Assembly (NCBI RefSeq): GCF_001294645.1
Contig: NZ_CP011868.1
Span: 2,852,001 to 2,916,000 of the forward strand
Direction: 5' to 3'
DNA length: 64,000 nt
Origin: Pseudonocardia sp. HH130629-09
GTDB lineage: Bacteria > Actinomycetota > Actinomycetes > Mycobacteriales > Pseudonocardiaceae
How positions within the stretch are numbered: position 1 is the stretch's first letter; every line of letters starts with the position of its first letter. The notes below the pieces were generated by a model. It saw only the letters and a list, made by a program, of their open reading frames with translations. It searched no databases and was not told where the DNA came from. The position numbers were made by a program, and so were the translations under genes. This document shows, piece after piece, positions 47,425 through 57,038 of this stretch.

Positions 47425-47661
47425 GACCCACTCCGTTCGTCCCGGTTGACCTGCGGCGGGAACCCTAGCGGCGCAGGGGCTCCGATGCCCGCCGCAACGA
47501 CACGCCACGCCCGTGTGCGTCGCGGACCGAGGGGCCCTCCGAGGACGTCGGCGAGGTGACGGGCCTCGGCGGGCCGGTCGTGGAGCACTGTCCACAGGGG
47601 CCCGCGAAGCCGATGGAGGGTCGCGGCGGCGCAGACGAACCGGGTGCGGAGTGCCCGCCGG

Positions 47662-48474
47662 TCAGCCGCCGGACAGCAGCGTGAGCCGGTCGGCGACCGC
47701 GCCCAGCTGCGAGCTCATCCCGTTCAGCTCCCGGGCCGCGTCGCCGAGCAGTCCGGGGTCGCCCAGTGACGCCCCCGCGATGCAGTGCCGGGCGGCGTCG
47801 GCGCCCGCGGCGAGCCCGTCGCGCCAGTACGTCTGGGCGACGGCGTCGGGGATCGCCGGGTACGCCTGGGCGGAGGCGACCTCGTCGCGCAGGCCGCGGC
47901 AGGCCTCGACCAGTGCCGGGATCCCGCCCTCCGACCCTGCCTGGGCGATGTCGCGCAGGGCCCCGGTGATCGCGGTGACGTGCACCTGGCCGCCCGCGGC
48001 GCGCCAGTCGCCGACCGCGGCCGTCGCGGTGGCGGCGTCCTCGATCCCGCGGCCCGCCGCCCCCGCGGCACCGACGACCACCGCGAACACGACGAGCATC
48101 CCCGCGATCGCGCCGGCCAGGCCCGCACCGACCGCCAGCGGACGACGGCGGCGCGGCAGCAGCGCGGTCGGGAACCCGGGCAGTCTCCCGTCGGCGCCGG
48201 GCCCGGCCGCGGGCTCGACGACGACCGGGACCGGGGTGAACCAGGGCCGCTCGGGCGCCGGGGCGGGTGGCGCAGGGTGCGCGGTGCCGTCCCGGGGCGT
48301 CGGGACCGTCGTCCACCACGGACCCGCGCTGTGCTGCTCGTCGGTGTCCGGCCGGGTCTCGGAGTCCGGCCGGGTCACGGCCTCGGCCCGCGGGGCGCCC
48401 CGCTGCGCCGGGACGGCGATCGTGGGCGGGGTCTCACGCAGGGCGTGCCGCGGGCGGTACGGCGTACCGTCCAT
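47662..48474 (-). CDS. Hypothetical single-pass membrane protein
   Basis: A 270-residue protein. A Pro-rich cytoplasmic N-terminus of about 120 residues ends in P-R-R-R-R-P, followed by one membrane helix (about 124-148) and an extracytoplasmic helical domain rich in Ala (L-R-D-I-A-Q-A-G-S, A-V-A-D-R-L-T-L-L-S-G-G). It has two cysteines outside (E-A-C-R, R-H-C-I). Not assigned to a family. The ATG at 48474 has GGGGGAC upstream. About 240 bp downstream of its stop to the AI-2E gene hold nothing recognised. Confidence 0.6.
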   Translation of the reverse strand: MDGTPYRPRHALRETPPTIAVPAQRGAPRAEAVTRPDSETRPDTDEQHSAGPWWTTVPTPRDGTAHPAPPAPAPERPWFTPVPVVVEPAAGPGADGRLPGFPTALLPRRRRPLAVGAGLAGAIAGMLVVFAVVVGAAGAAGRGIEDAATATAAVGDWRAAGGQVHVTAITGALRDIAQAGSEGGIPALVEACRGLRDEVASAQAYPAIPDAVAQTYWRDGLAAGADAARHCIAGASLGDPGLLGDAARELNGMSSQLGAVADRLTLLSGG

Positions 48475-48632
48475 GACGTCCCCCTCTCCGACGTGCGGGC
48501 GCTTCACGCAGTTCATCGCGCCGGCGCCGAGATCGTGACCGACTCGGCGACAGTTTCACCAGAAATGGCGACCTGCGCATTCGCTGGGCGCCACGTGGTG
48601 TTCACGCGAAGCCCGTATGATCACTCTCCGTC

Positions 48633-49169
48633 ATGCCCGACCCCGTCCGCCCGCTGCGCACCGGCGCGGCCGCACTGTCCGTGCACGTCGCACCGGACTG
48701 GACCACGGTGCCGCGTTACCCCGGTCCGGCCGAACGCGGCGGATCACCGCACCTGGTCGTCGTCTGCGGCTCCGCGCCCGCTCCCGACCTCGGGCCCGCC
48801 GACCGCCTGGTCCGGCTCCCTGCCGGCGCGGACGCCGCGACGCTGCTGGACCGGGAGCTCGCGACGCTGGTCACCGGCACCCGGATCCTGGTCACCGGGC
48901 CCGAGACGCTCGTGCAGGCCGTGCGCGCCGCAGCGCTGCAGCGTGGCGCCCTCGACGAGGAGCTCGTCCTGGTCCCGACCGACGTCGCTCACGCCACCCG
49001 GGACCGGACGGTGCACTGCGGACACTGCCACCAGCACGTCGTCGTGCACGCGGCCGTCGGGGACGCCGTGGCCTGTCCCGGCTGCCGGGTCGTGCTGCAC
49101 GTCGCCGGCCACCACTCGCGCCGGCTCGGGGCGTTCCTCGGCGCGCCCACCCCGCAGCGGGCGCCGTGA
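48633..49169 (+). CDS. Dimethylamine monooxygenase subunit DmmA-like protein
   Basis: A 178-residue protein whose C-terminus carries a double CxxC (H-C-G-H-C-H-Q-H, then A-C-P-G-C-R-V-V-L-H) followed by H-H-S-R-R-L-G-A-F-L-G, as in DmmA-family proteins. It is first of a coupled three-gene set with a VanB-type reductase and a heme-dependent N-demethylase (DUF3445). A TATGAT box at 48616-48621, only 11 bp before the ATG, may be the -10 of a nearly leaderless transcript. Confidence 0.7.
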   Translation: MPDPVRPLRTGAAALSVHVAPDWTTVPRYPGPAERGGSPHLVVVCGSAPAPDLGPADRLVRLPAGADAATLLDRELATLVTGTRILVTGPETLVQAVRAAALQRGALDEELVLVPTDVAHATRDRTVHCGHCHQHVVVHAAVGDAVACPGCRVVLHVAGHHSRRLGAFLGAPTPQRAP

Positions 49170-50103
49170 CCCGGGCCGGGGTGGACCTGCGGGTCGTCGC
49201 GGTCACCGACGCCGCGCCCGACGTCCGTTCGCTGGAGTTCGCCGCCGCGCCGGGGACCGGGTCACTGCCCGCGGCGCCGCCCGGCGGCCACATCGGCATC
49301 GAGTGGGCGCCGGGCCGCTGGAACTCCTACTCGCTGACCGCGCCGTCCCCCGCACCCGACCGGTGGCACGTCTCGGTCGCGCGGCGCCCGGACTCCCGTG
49401 GCGGCTCGGTGTGGGCGCACGGTCTCGTCCCGGGTGACGCGGTCGTGGCGACGACGCCGCGCAGCTCGTTCCCGCCGGTCGACACCGCGCGCCACCACCT
49501 GCTCGTCGCGGGCGGGATCGGGGTGACCGCGGTCCTGTCCCACGCCCGCTGGCACGCGTTCTGGGGGAACCCGTACACCGTGCTCACGGTGCACCGCCCC
49601 GGTCCCGCCCCGCACCGCGACGCGCTGCGCGCACTCTGCGGGGACCGGCTCGTCGAGGCAACCGGCCGCGCCGAGGCCCGGGCCGCGCTGGAGCGGCTGC
49701 TGGGCACGGCACCGTTCGGCAGCCACGTCTACACCTGCGGCCCTCCCGGCCTGATCGCCGCGACGGCCCGGACCGCCCGCGCCGCGCACTGGGTCGACGC
49801 CCGCATCCACGCCGAGGCGTTCGTCGGGGAGCCCGAGCGCGGCACCCCGTTCCGCGCGGTGCTGCGCAGCAGCGGCCGCACGGTCGAGGTCGGTGCCCAC
49901 GAGACCCTGCTCGACGCCGTGCACCGAGCCGGGGTCACCGCGCCGCGATGTGTCGGCGCGGGGTCTGTGGGGAGTGCGTGACCCCCGTCGTCGACGGCGG
50001 GGTCGAGCACCGCGACACGGTCCTGACCGCCGACGAGCGCGCCGACCGGATGGCGCTCTGCGTGTCCCGCGCCGCCGGGGCGACACTGGAGCTGGACCTG
50101 TGA
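49166..50103 (+). pseudogene. PDR/VanB-type ferredoxin reductase (DmmB-like) with a 2-bp insertion
   Basis: An FMN/2Fe-2S electron-transfer protein, about 311 residues if repaired, feeding the adjacent N-demethylase. The flavin domain (R-W-N-S-Y-S-L-T-A-P), the NAD domain (V-A-G-G-I-G-V-T-A-V, Y-T-C-G-P-P-G-L-I) and the Fe-S domain start are in frame. At 49951-49953 an extra GT in cgatgtgtcgg shifts frame inside the 2Fe-2S cluster motif; without it the text reads C-R-R-G-V-C-G-E-C and continues to a TGA overlapping the next GTG. As written it stops at 49981 without the cluster loop. Confidence 0.8.
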
Positions 50104-51065
50104 CCGGTGTCGACGACTACCCGTTCCCGCTGCCGCACCCGACCTACCGGATCAGCGCGAACGTCGAACCGGCCGGGGTCGAGCGCCGCACCGAGGCGGG
50201 CTCCTGGGGCGCGCGGATCCTGCACGACGGCCCGGACCGGCCCGCCGTCGCCGCCGAGCGCGCGTCGATCCTGGACCGCGAGTCCGCCCGGTTCGTCGCC
50301 GCGCCGCACGCCCGCGCGTCCTGCTGGGACGCCTGTCTGTACCTGCTCGGTCGGCTCGCCACCGAGCAACCCGGCACCTGCACCCTGACCCGCGTCCCTG
50401 GCCGGGCCGGTGGGTGGCGGTTCCGTGACACGGCGACCGGCACCGACCGGGAGTTCGTGTTCGGCGACGACGCCACCCTCCCCGAACACCCGTTGCGCTG
50501 GGTGTCCCGGCTCGTCGCGGAGGACGTGGTCGTGCTCGGCGCCCGCGGCGAGGCACTGTGGCTCGACGCCGGTGCCGTCGCCTTCGCCTCCGTGTGGTCG
50601 ATCGGGTTCGACGCCGGCATGAGCTTCCGGGAGCTACACGGCCCGGTCCCCGGGAACGGACCCGGCGGGGTGTTCGAGCGCGCCGAGTGCTTCCTGCTGC
50701 GGCTGCACCCCGGCGAGGCCTACCGCCGGCTGAACTGGGGTCTGCAGCCCGACGACCGCCGCGACCTGTCCCTCGACGCCGCCCCGCAGTGGCAGCCCGC
50801 CCGGACCCGGCTCGATCTCACCGACCCCGGCCGACAGATCCACCTGCGCACCGAGGTGCAGCACCTGGTTCGGCTGCCCCTGACCGGGGCGGTGCTGTTC
50901 CTGATCGGGATCCGCCTGCTGCCGCTCGACGGGGTCGCGCAGGTCCCGGCCTGGCGCACCCGTCTCGCGTCGGTCCTGGAGACGCTGCCGCCGGAGGTCA
51001 CGGAGTACAAGGAGCTCGAGCCGCTGGCCTCGAACGCCGCGGGATGGCTGCGCGCCCAGCCCTGA
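50100..51065 (+). CDS. Heme-dependent oxidative N-demethylase family protein (DUF3445)
   Basis: A 321-residue protein of the HODM/dimethylamine monooxygenase catalytic family. P-F-P-L-P-H-P-T-Y-R-I near the N-terminus, P-L-R-W-V-S-R-L-V-A-E-D, the central F-R-E-L-H-G-P-V-P and R-L-N-W-G-L-Q-P-D segments and the late H-L-R-T-E-V-Q-H-L-V-R-L-P are family landmarks. The GTG start overlaps the reductase stop when that frame is repaired. It likely demethylates a secondary amine using electrons from its neighbours; the substrate is inferred. Confidence 0.78.
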   Translation: MTGVDDYPFPLPHPTYRISANVEPAGVERRTEAGSWGARILHDGPDRPAVAAERASILDRESARFVAAPHARASCWDACLYLLGRLATEQPGTCTLTRVPGRAGGWRFRDTATGTDREFVFGDDATLPEHPLRWVSRLVAEDVVVLGARGEALWLDAGAVAFASVWSIGFDAGMSFRELHGPVPGNGPGGVFERAECFLLRLHPGEAYRRLNWGLQPDDRRDLSLDAAPQWQPARTRLDLTDPGRQIHLRTEVQHLVRLPLTGAVLFLIGIRLLPLDGVAQVPAWRTRLASVLETLPPEVTEYKELEPLASNAAGWLRAQP

Positions 51066-51259
51066 CCAGGGCCGCCCACGCCCCGGATCGCCCCGCCCGA
51101 GATCGCCTCCTCATCGGGGGCGCCTGCGGTGGTCGCGAGGGCCATCTGCGCGCGTTCCGCGGAACGCACCCCGCAGACCCGGCCCCGCCACGGGTCGATC
51201 CGAACTGTCGGACCCCTCGGCCACACTCGTGCGAACACACGTCCGCTGAAGGAGCCGTC

Positions 51260-52760
51260 GTGGAACCGTCCGCCGAGCCGACCACCCCCGCAGCGGACCC
51301 GGGACCGCCGCCACTCAGCCTGCACGAGCTCGAATCCGAGCTCCTCGGTCTCGCCGGCCACATCACCGCCGCCGAGTGCGGCTTCCTGCGCCTGCTCGCC
51401 GAGTTCGACGACCGCGGCGGCTGGTGCGGGGTCGGCGTCCGGTCCTGCGCCCACTGGCTGACCTGGCGAGCAGGGATGAGCCTGCGCACCGCGACCGAAC
51501 ACCTGCGCGTCGCGCACGCGCTGACCCGGCTGCCCCGTATCACCGAGGCGTTCGCGGCCGGCCGGATCTCCTACTCCAAGATCCGGGCGATCACCCGCCT
51601 CGCCGGCGCCGAGGACTCCGTCCTCGCCCGCCTCACTCCCACACCGGCCGCCACGCCGCACACTCCTGCACCCTGCACCACAACGGCGTCGCCCCACCTC
51701 GGCGCCGACCCCACCACCGACCCTCGACCCGGCGACGACAGCATCACCTGCGACGCCGGCGACGACCCGGGACCAGCCCGGTGACCGACCCGGTGACCGG
51801 CCCGCACCAGGGCCTCGTGTCCTCGTCAGCAGCCGGTCGCGCCGACGGCACCGACCCGGCCGTGCACGGCACCGACGACACCGCACCCGCGCCCGGACGC
51901 CCGACCGGCGCACCCGCCCCCGGTGCGCACGGCCCGTCGCCGGCATCCGCACCTCCGCCCGCGGATCAGGTCCTGCTCGACCTCGCACTGACCGGCACCG
52001 CGAGCCACGTCGAGAGCGTGGTCCGCGCCGCGGGCCGCCGCCTCGCACCGCCCGCGACCACCGCAGCTCTGCCTGGCGTGAGCTGGTACCACGACAGCGA
52101 CGGCTCGCTCGTCCTGCGCGCCCGTCTCACCCCCGACGACGGCGCGGCCCTGGTCGCTGCGATCGAGTCACACGTCGTCGCCGTCGCCCCCTCGACCGCG
52201 GCGCCGTCAACCGAGCCCGATCCGCGGGTCGGCCCTCACGAACGGGCCCGCGAGGCCGCCGAGCACGCCCCGGGCGCCGTCGTCGACACCCTGGCCGCCC
52301 GGCGCGCCGACGCCCTGCTGGACCTCGTCACGTGTGCGGGTGACGGCGACGGCGGGCCGGTCGTGTCCCGTCCCGGGACGCGGGTCACGGTGGTCGTCGA
52401 CGCCGCCACCGGTTCCGCCCGCCTCGACGGCGGACCCGAGATCCCCGCGCCGACGGCCGAGCGGCTCGCCTGCGACGCGCGGGCCCGCGTCCTGCTCACC
52501 GACCGCCACGCGAACCACCTCTACCTGGGCCGGTCCCGGCGGCTCGCCGGGCCCTCCCAGATCGCCGCGCTGAGCGCCGCGGGCGCTGCCGAGGGACGGC
52601 CGGGTGCCGGTTCCCCGGCTGCGCACACACCCGGCACCTGCATGCCCACCACGTCCGGCACTGGCTGCACGGCGGCACCACCGACATCGACAACCTGGTG
52701 CTGCTGTGCAGCTTCCGCCACCGGCTCGTGCACGACCACGGCTACGCCATCCTCCGCCCG
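51260..52760 (+). pseudogene. DUF222/HNH endonuclease-family protein, frameshifted
   Basis: An actinobacterial REP13E12-type protein. A DUF222 N-terminus (E-L-E-S-E-L-L-G-L-A-G-H-I, R-S-C-A-H-W-L-T-W-R-A-G-M-S, Y-S-K-I-R-A-I-T-R) ends with a stop at 51784; the next part (D-Q-V-L-L-D-L-A-L-T-G-T-A-S-H-V-E) is in a second frame and the HNH motif (C-R-F-P-G-C, then H-A-H-H-V-R-H-W-L-H-G-G, D-N-L-V-L-L-C) in a third after an insertion near 52600. A Pro/Thr/Ala-rich stretch separates the halves. GTG at 51260 with AAGGAG upstream. The right end is approximate. Confidence 0.7.
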
Positions 52761-52784
52761 CCCCGGCCCACGGCAGGCGTCCCT

Positions 52785-52822
52785 GGTCTCCTGCGCTGGT
52801 CTCCTGCGCGGGTCTCCTGCGC
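52785..52822. repeat. 13-bp-period tandem repeat, three copies
   Basis: ggtctcctgcgc occurs at 52785, 52798 and 52811, each separated by one variable base, directly after the HNH coding region. About 300 bp from 52760 to 53060 hold no other recognised feature. Confidence 0.75.
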
Positions 52823-53060
52823 GGCTGGGCCCGCCCCGGGCTCCGGCACGCTCCTGCCACCGCCACCCATCTCGGTCCGCCACACGGCCACACGGCCGCA
52901 CAACGTGCGACCGCACGGCCGCACCGACGTTCCGACACCCGACCGAACGCTCACCCGCCATCCGCCCCGCTGTCCACGGGCTCGCGGCCCACCGGGTCGG
53001 CCGGCGGGACTGCCTCCGACGTCGTGCCGCCACGGTCTGTGGGCACTAGTCTCACGCCCC

Positions 53061-54212
53061 GTGACCGACGCGACCCGCACCACCGTGCGCCGGGCGGGAG
53101 CGCGAGGACCGGGGCGTGCTCGACCTCGTCGCCGAACCCGGGTTGCCGACCGAGCTCGCCCACCGGCTCGTCCGCGACCTGCCGGCCGCGCTCGGCGCGC
53201 ACGACGACGCCCGCTGGGAGGTCCGCGTCTCCGACGAGCCGATCGTGCTGGACGAGCGCGGCGCGCTGCCCGCTCTCGACATCGGCGACCGGGTGCGCGA
53301 GCGGGACGGTAACGACGCCGTCGTGCTGCTCACCGACCTGCCGCGCCGCTCCGGGGCGGACCCTGTCGTGGCCGACGGCGGGACCGGGCACCTGATGCCC
53401 GCCGACCCGCGCACGCCGGGGAGGCAGGAGCGCCGGGCGCCGGCCATGCGGGCCCCCTGACCCCGATCGACCCGGGGTCGGGAGCCAGGTCCGTCGACGA
53501 CCGCCGGGGCCGGGACCAGGACCGGGGGCAGGCAGGCGCGGACGGGGACGACTCCGGCGCCGGCAGCGGCGGGGTCGAGGACGACGTCGACGTCCGGCTG
53601 GCCCTCACCGGGCTCCGCGGCCGGGTCCGGCTGCTGGCCGGGCTGGTCCGCGCGAACCGTCCGTGGCCGCTGGTGCCGAGCCTGTCCCCCGCCATCGCCG
53701 CGGCGGCGGCCGGGGCCGCGTTCGGGATCTTCTACTACAACATCTGGGAGCTGGCGACGGCGCTCCGGACCGCCCGGCAGGTGACGGTCATGCTGATCGC
53801 CCTGGTCGGGATGACCGTGTGGCTGATCCTGGACAACCGGCTCTGGGAGTCGCGGCGACACCGTTCGCTGCGCGAGGAGATGATCCTGTCGAAACTGTCC
53901 ACGGTGATCACGGTGGCCTGCGGGGTGCTCGCGATGTTCGCCCTGCTGTTCGTGCTCGCGCTGGTGGCGGCGTTCCTCGTGATCCCGCCGGACTACCTCT
54001 CCTCGAATCTCATGCGCGAGTCCGGGCCGGACGACTGGATCATGATCGCCTGGCTGTCGACGTCCATGGGGACCGTCGCCGGGGCGCTGGGTTCCGGGTT
54101 CGCCGACGACGGCGCGGTCCGTCAGGCCGCGTACAGCCGCCGGGAGCAGGAACGGCGGGCACGGCTGGACCGGGCCGACGACCGCGACCGTGGCGGCGAC
54201 ACCTGGGCCTGA
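53061..54212 (+). pseudogene. Hypothetical two- to three-helix membrane protein, split by frameshifts
   Basis: The first part has V-T-D-A-T-R-T-T at 53061, then L-D-L-V-A-E-P-G-L-P-T-E-L-A-H-R-L-V (frame 53116-53460). The second part (53560-54212) reads V-R-L-A-L-T-G-L-R-G-R-V-R-L-L-A-G-L, a first helix around A-A-A-A-G-A-A-F-G-I-F-Y-Y-N, then V-M-L-I-A-L-V-G-M-T-V-W-L and a third hydrophobic stretch. The halves look like one protein of roughly 350 residues but lie in different frames. Alternatively the downstream part is a separate 179-residue protein beginning near 53673. Function unknown. Confidence 0.45.
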
Positions 54213-54293
54213 CCTGCACCGGTCGCGTCCCCGGCTCCGCCGACCGCCCTGGATCCGGCAACGGACAGCGCCGACGGCCAGGACCCGGGCGGG

Positions 54294-55157
54294 TCAGCCC
54301 CGGACGAGTGCGTTCCGCAGAACGCGCAGCGCCGCGGCGTCCCTCGGCTGTCCGTCCGCGGCGGCGTCGAGCCGGGCGACCAGGTCGGCCGGCAGGTCGA
54401 GCACGACCCGGACCGGTGCCGCGTCCGCTGCCACCTCCGGCGCAGCGTCCGGGGTGCCGGTGCCGTCGTCCTCGGCGGCGGTCCCGGAGGAGGCGGTCCC
54501 GGTGGCCGACCCGGTGGAGGTGGTTCCGGCGGAGGCGGGCCAGTGCTCCCGTCGGCCGCGCAGGACCAGGGCCAGCACCGGCAGTGCGATGGTGCCGAGC
54601 GCGTCGACGATCCCGGCGACACCGAACCAGCGCCAGTACCACTCGCGGCCGCCGACCGCGCCGTCGGTGATCACCGGCAGCGCCAGCATCGTCGCGACGA
54701 CGGCGATCGCGGCCAGGGCCAGCCCGAGGCCCGTGCGGATCACGGTCCGCCGTCGCTCGGCGAGCAGCAGGAGCAGGTTCGCGTGCGCGAGGCTGATCGC
54801 GACGATCGTCGCCACCAGCAGCGTCTTCAGCACCGAGCCGTCGTTGTCGCCCTCGAAGAGTTCGTCGCCGCTCCAGACCAGCCACAGGGCCGCCCCCGCG
54901 GCGACGACGCTCGCCGCCAGGCCGGCGAACCCGAGGAGCCGCACGGCACGGGGGACGACGGCGAGATGGCAGAGCGCCGAGGTGCCGAACGCGGCGACGA
55001 TCAGGGTGGTGGCGACGATCCGCGCCTGCAGGTCACCGAAGCCGCCGCCGAGCAGGGCGCCGATCCCGCAGAGCGACGCGACGAGCAGCGAGGCGACCAC
55101 CGCGACGATCATCGTGCGGCGGGCCCCGCGGACCGGGGAGGCAGCTGGTGCGGTCAT
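54294..55157 (-). CDS. Multi-helix membrane protein with C-terminal ribbon-helix-helix-like segment
   Basis: A 287-residue protein with seven hydrophobic helices in the first 215 residues, a Ser/Thr/Gly/Ala-rich linker, and an end V-R-V-V-L-D-L-P-A-D-L-V-A-R-L-D-A-A that resembles a ribbon-helix-helix DNA-binding domain. The combination would tether a DNA-binding domain to the membrane. Function is unknown. ATG at 55157; it overlaps the upstream minus-strand gene by 4 bp. Confidence 0.6.
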   Translation of the reverse strand: MTAPAASPVRGARRTMIVAVVASLLVASLCGIGALLGGGFGDLQARIVATTLIVAAFGTSALCHLAVVPRAVRLLGFAGLAASVVAAGAALWLVWSGDELFEGDNDGSVLKTLLVATIVAISLAHANLLLLLAERRRTVIRTGLGLALAAIAVVATMLALPVITDGAVGGREWYWRWFGVAGIVDALGTIALPVLALVLRGRREHWPASAGTTSTGSATGTASSGTAAEDDGTGTPDAAPEVAADAAPVRVVLDLPADLVARLDAAADGQPRDAAALRVLRNALVRG

Positions 55158-55711
55158 GCCGGCGAGGCTAGGGCCCTGCGGGGCGGTCGAGCCTCCGTAG
55201 GGCTACGGCATCCCGGGCAGCGTCCCCGACGGCATCCCGAGCAGAGTCCCGGGCAGCAGGGTGGCGACGCCTCCCGGTGCTGGACGACGGCGTCGTCGAC
55301 CCGCCCGCGCCGCGCCCGGCCCGCCGCCCGGGTGGAGACGAGTGCGGCGAGGGTCCGTCGGTCCGGTCCGGCGATCTCGACGCGGCCGAGGTCGTGGCCG
55401 GTGAGCAGGTCCATCGCGCGGGCCAGCGCATCGGGCGGGAGCGGCGCGTGGACGTGCAGCCGGGCCCGGGCGCGGCGGAGCCGGTCGGGGCTCCACGGGC
55501 CGGGATCGGCGACCCCGCGGTAGAGCTCGTCGAGCCGGGGGTCGCCGCCGGGCAGCCGCACCCGCACATCCCGGTGGGTCTGGTTGAGCACCGCGTCGAC
55601 GATCTCCACCAGCTCCCACCCGCGCGCATCGGCGTCGACGGTGGCGAGGACGTCGGGGGCGGGGACGAGCGCGGCGATCCGGATCCGCTCACCGTCCTTG
55701 CCGCCACCCAC
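55154..55711 (-). CDS. Hypothetical protein, start uncertain
   Basis: About 185 residues, not recognised: R-I-A-A-L-V-P-A-P-D-V-L-A-T-V-D-A-D-A-R-G-W-E-L then A-V-L-N-Q-T-H-R-D-V-R-V and D-L-G-R-V-E-I-A-G-P-D-R-R-T-L. The last 35 residues are Cys/Arg/Pro-rich and may be out-of-frame. It overlaps the membrane protein gene by 4 bp. No Shine-Dalgarno sequence fixes the start, and the gene may extend or be truncated upstream. Confidence 0.4.
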   Translation of the reverse strand: MGGGKDGERIRIAALVPAPDVLATVDADARGWELVEIVDAVLNQTHRDVRVRLPGGDPRLDELYRGVADPGPWSPDRLRRARARLHVHAPLPPDALARAMDLLTGHDLGRVEIAGPDRRTLAALVSTRAAGRARRGRVDDAVVQHREASPPCCPGLCSGCRRGRCPGCRSPTEARPPRRALASPA

Positions 55712-55819
55712 CGTGTCGTGGTCCGCCGGGCGGCCACCCCGGTCGGGGCCGTCGTGCCTTCCTCGGATCCACCGGGATGCCCGTCCGGGCGCGGATCAAC
55801 CGCGCGGGCCACGATGACC

Positions 55820-56162
55820 GGGTGACCGATCCGCGCCGCCGCCACTACGGCGTCCTCTACGGCCTCGAGGCCCGGCCGCCGGGACCGCTCGCCCTGGTGC
55901 TACGCCGGCTACGGCGGCGAGGACACCGACTTCGCGTTGTCCTGCGGGCTGGACCTGGTGTGGGTGGGCGGGGGCGCACGCCTACCACCAGCATCATCCG
56001 CCGGCCCGTACCGACCCGGCCCGGATCGCCGAGATCGTCGGCAACGCCCGGCTGTTCCAGGCCCGGTGGGGTTGGTGGCCGATGGCGGGCTGGCTGCGCG
56101 AGCTGCACGCGGCGGGCGCAGTGGGGTTCGACCCGCGGCGCGACGTGCTGCGGGTCGGATGA
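55820..56162 (+). pseudogene. Glycosyltransferase remnant (galactosyltransferase C-terminal domain)
   Basis: G-Y-G-G-E-D-T-D-F-A-L-S-C-G-L-D at 55907 onwards is the diagnostic acceptor-binding motif of family-7-like galactosyltransferase C-terminal domains. It continues in a shifted frame (one extra G in the 55967-55977 run) as A-H-A-Y-H-Q-H-H-P-P, L-F-Q-A-R-W-G-W-W-P-M and ends with TGA at 56160-56162. The N-terminal catalytic half is absent; only a short V-T-D-P-R-R-R-H-Y-G-V-L stretch precedes it. Not functional as written. Confidence 0.65.
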
Positions 56163-56175
56163 GACCGGCCGGGGC

Positions 56176-56304
56176 TCAGCAGGCGGTGCGGGGCGGGCAG
56201 GCGCAGAACTGCACCGGCCGCATGCACGAGTAGCACAGGTCCGACGCCCGGCCCGGCCGCGCACGGCGGGCCAGGGCCCGGTGTGCGAACGCGAGGATCG
56301 ACAT
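56176..56304 (-). CDS. Small cysteine-rich protein (42 residues)
   Basis: Reads M-S-I-L-A-F-A-H-R-A-L-A-R-R-A-R-P-G then a C-Y-S-C, a C-A-C and a terminal T-A-C, i.e. five cysteines in the last 20 residues. This could be a zinc knuckle. It converges on the glycosyltransferase remnant 14 bp away. Only a weak GGAAAG lies upstream, so the evidence is composition and an open frame. Confidence 0.35.
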   Translation of the reverse strand: MSILAFAHRALARRARPGRASDLCYSCMRPVQFCACPPRTAC

Positions 56305-56444
56305 GACCAGGATCTTTCCCGGCGACACCGCGTTCACCCGCCACCGGTCCGGATATGGGACGGACGGCGGCGCGGCTGCGACGGACGGCCCCGGCCGGCG
56401 CGACGTCCGGTCGAGCGGCTGCCGCCGTCCGTCTCAGCGCGGTC

Positions 56445-57008
56445 TCACTCCGGGCCCTGCGAGCGCAGCTCCTCCACCCGTCCGATCGCCTCGCGCAGCT
56501 CGGTCAGCCACTCGTCGGCGTGCCGGCCGACCAGGCGCACCGACCAGGCCAGCGCGTCCGACCGGGACCGGGCCACCCCGGCGTCGACGAGGGTGTCGAG
56601 CACCGCCCGCTCCGGCTGGCGCAGCCGGGTCATCACCGGCACCGAGATCGTCGTGAACAGCTCGCGGGTCCCGCCGATCCGCGCACCCCAGGCGACCTTG
56701 CGCCGGTAGCGGCTCTCGGCCTGGCGGGCGATCTCGATCCGCCGGTCCCGGGTCTCCTCCCGGAACCGCGAGATCCGCCCGGCATCGGCGGCCGCGGCGT
56801 CGGCGCGCCCCTCTTCGGTGTCGGGGTGGTCGGCATCGAGCGAGGGCAGCTCCCCCACCACGACGATCTCGTCCCGGTCGACCGTCACCTCCGGCGCCCG
56901 AATGAACCACCCGTCGGGCAGCCGTCCGGAGAACCACGCCGCGGCGTCGTCGGCCGGGGGGAGGTCGGCCTGCTGCCAGCCGCCCCGCCCGCGTCCTCGT
57001 CCTGTCAT
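56445..57008 (-). CDS. Conserved hypothetical protein
   Basis: A 187-residue soluble protein: W-F-S-G-R-L-P-D-G-W-F near the N-terminus, D-R-D-E-I-V-V-V-G-E-L then a charged helical region R-I-S-R-F-R-E-E-T-R-D-R-R-I-E-I-A, and R-S-R-S-D-A-L-A-W-S-V-R-L-V-G near the end. It looks like an actinobacterial protein of unknown function; no catalytic motif was identified. ATG at 57008 after a GGAGGTGCG element. Confidence 0.6.
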   Translation of the reverse strand: MTGRGRGRGGWQQADLPPADDAAAWFSGRLPDGWFIRAPEVTVDRDEIVVVGELPSLDADHPDTEEGRADAAAADAGRISRFREETRDRRIEIARQAESRYRRKVAWGARIGGTRELFTTISVPVMTRLRQPERAVLDTLVDAGVARSRSDALAWSVRLVGRHADEWLTELREAIGRVEELRSQGPE

Positions 57009-57038
57009 CGCGCACCTCCCGCATCGATGCTTACATGA

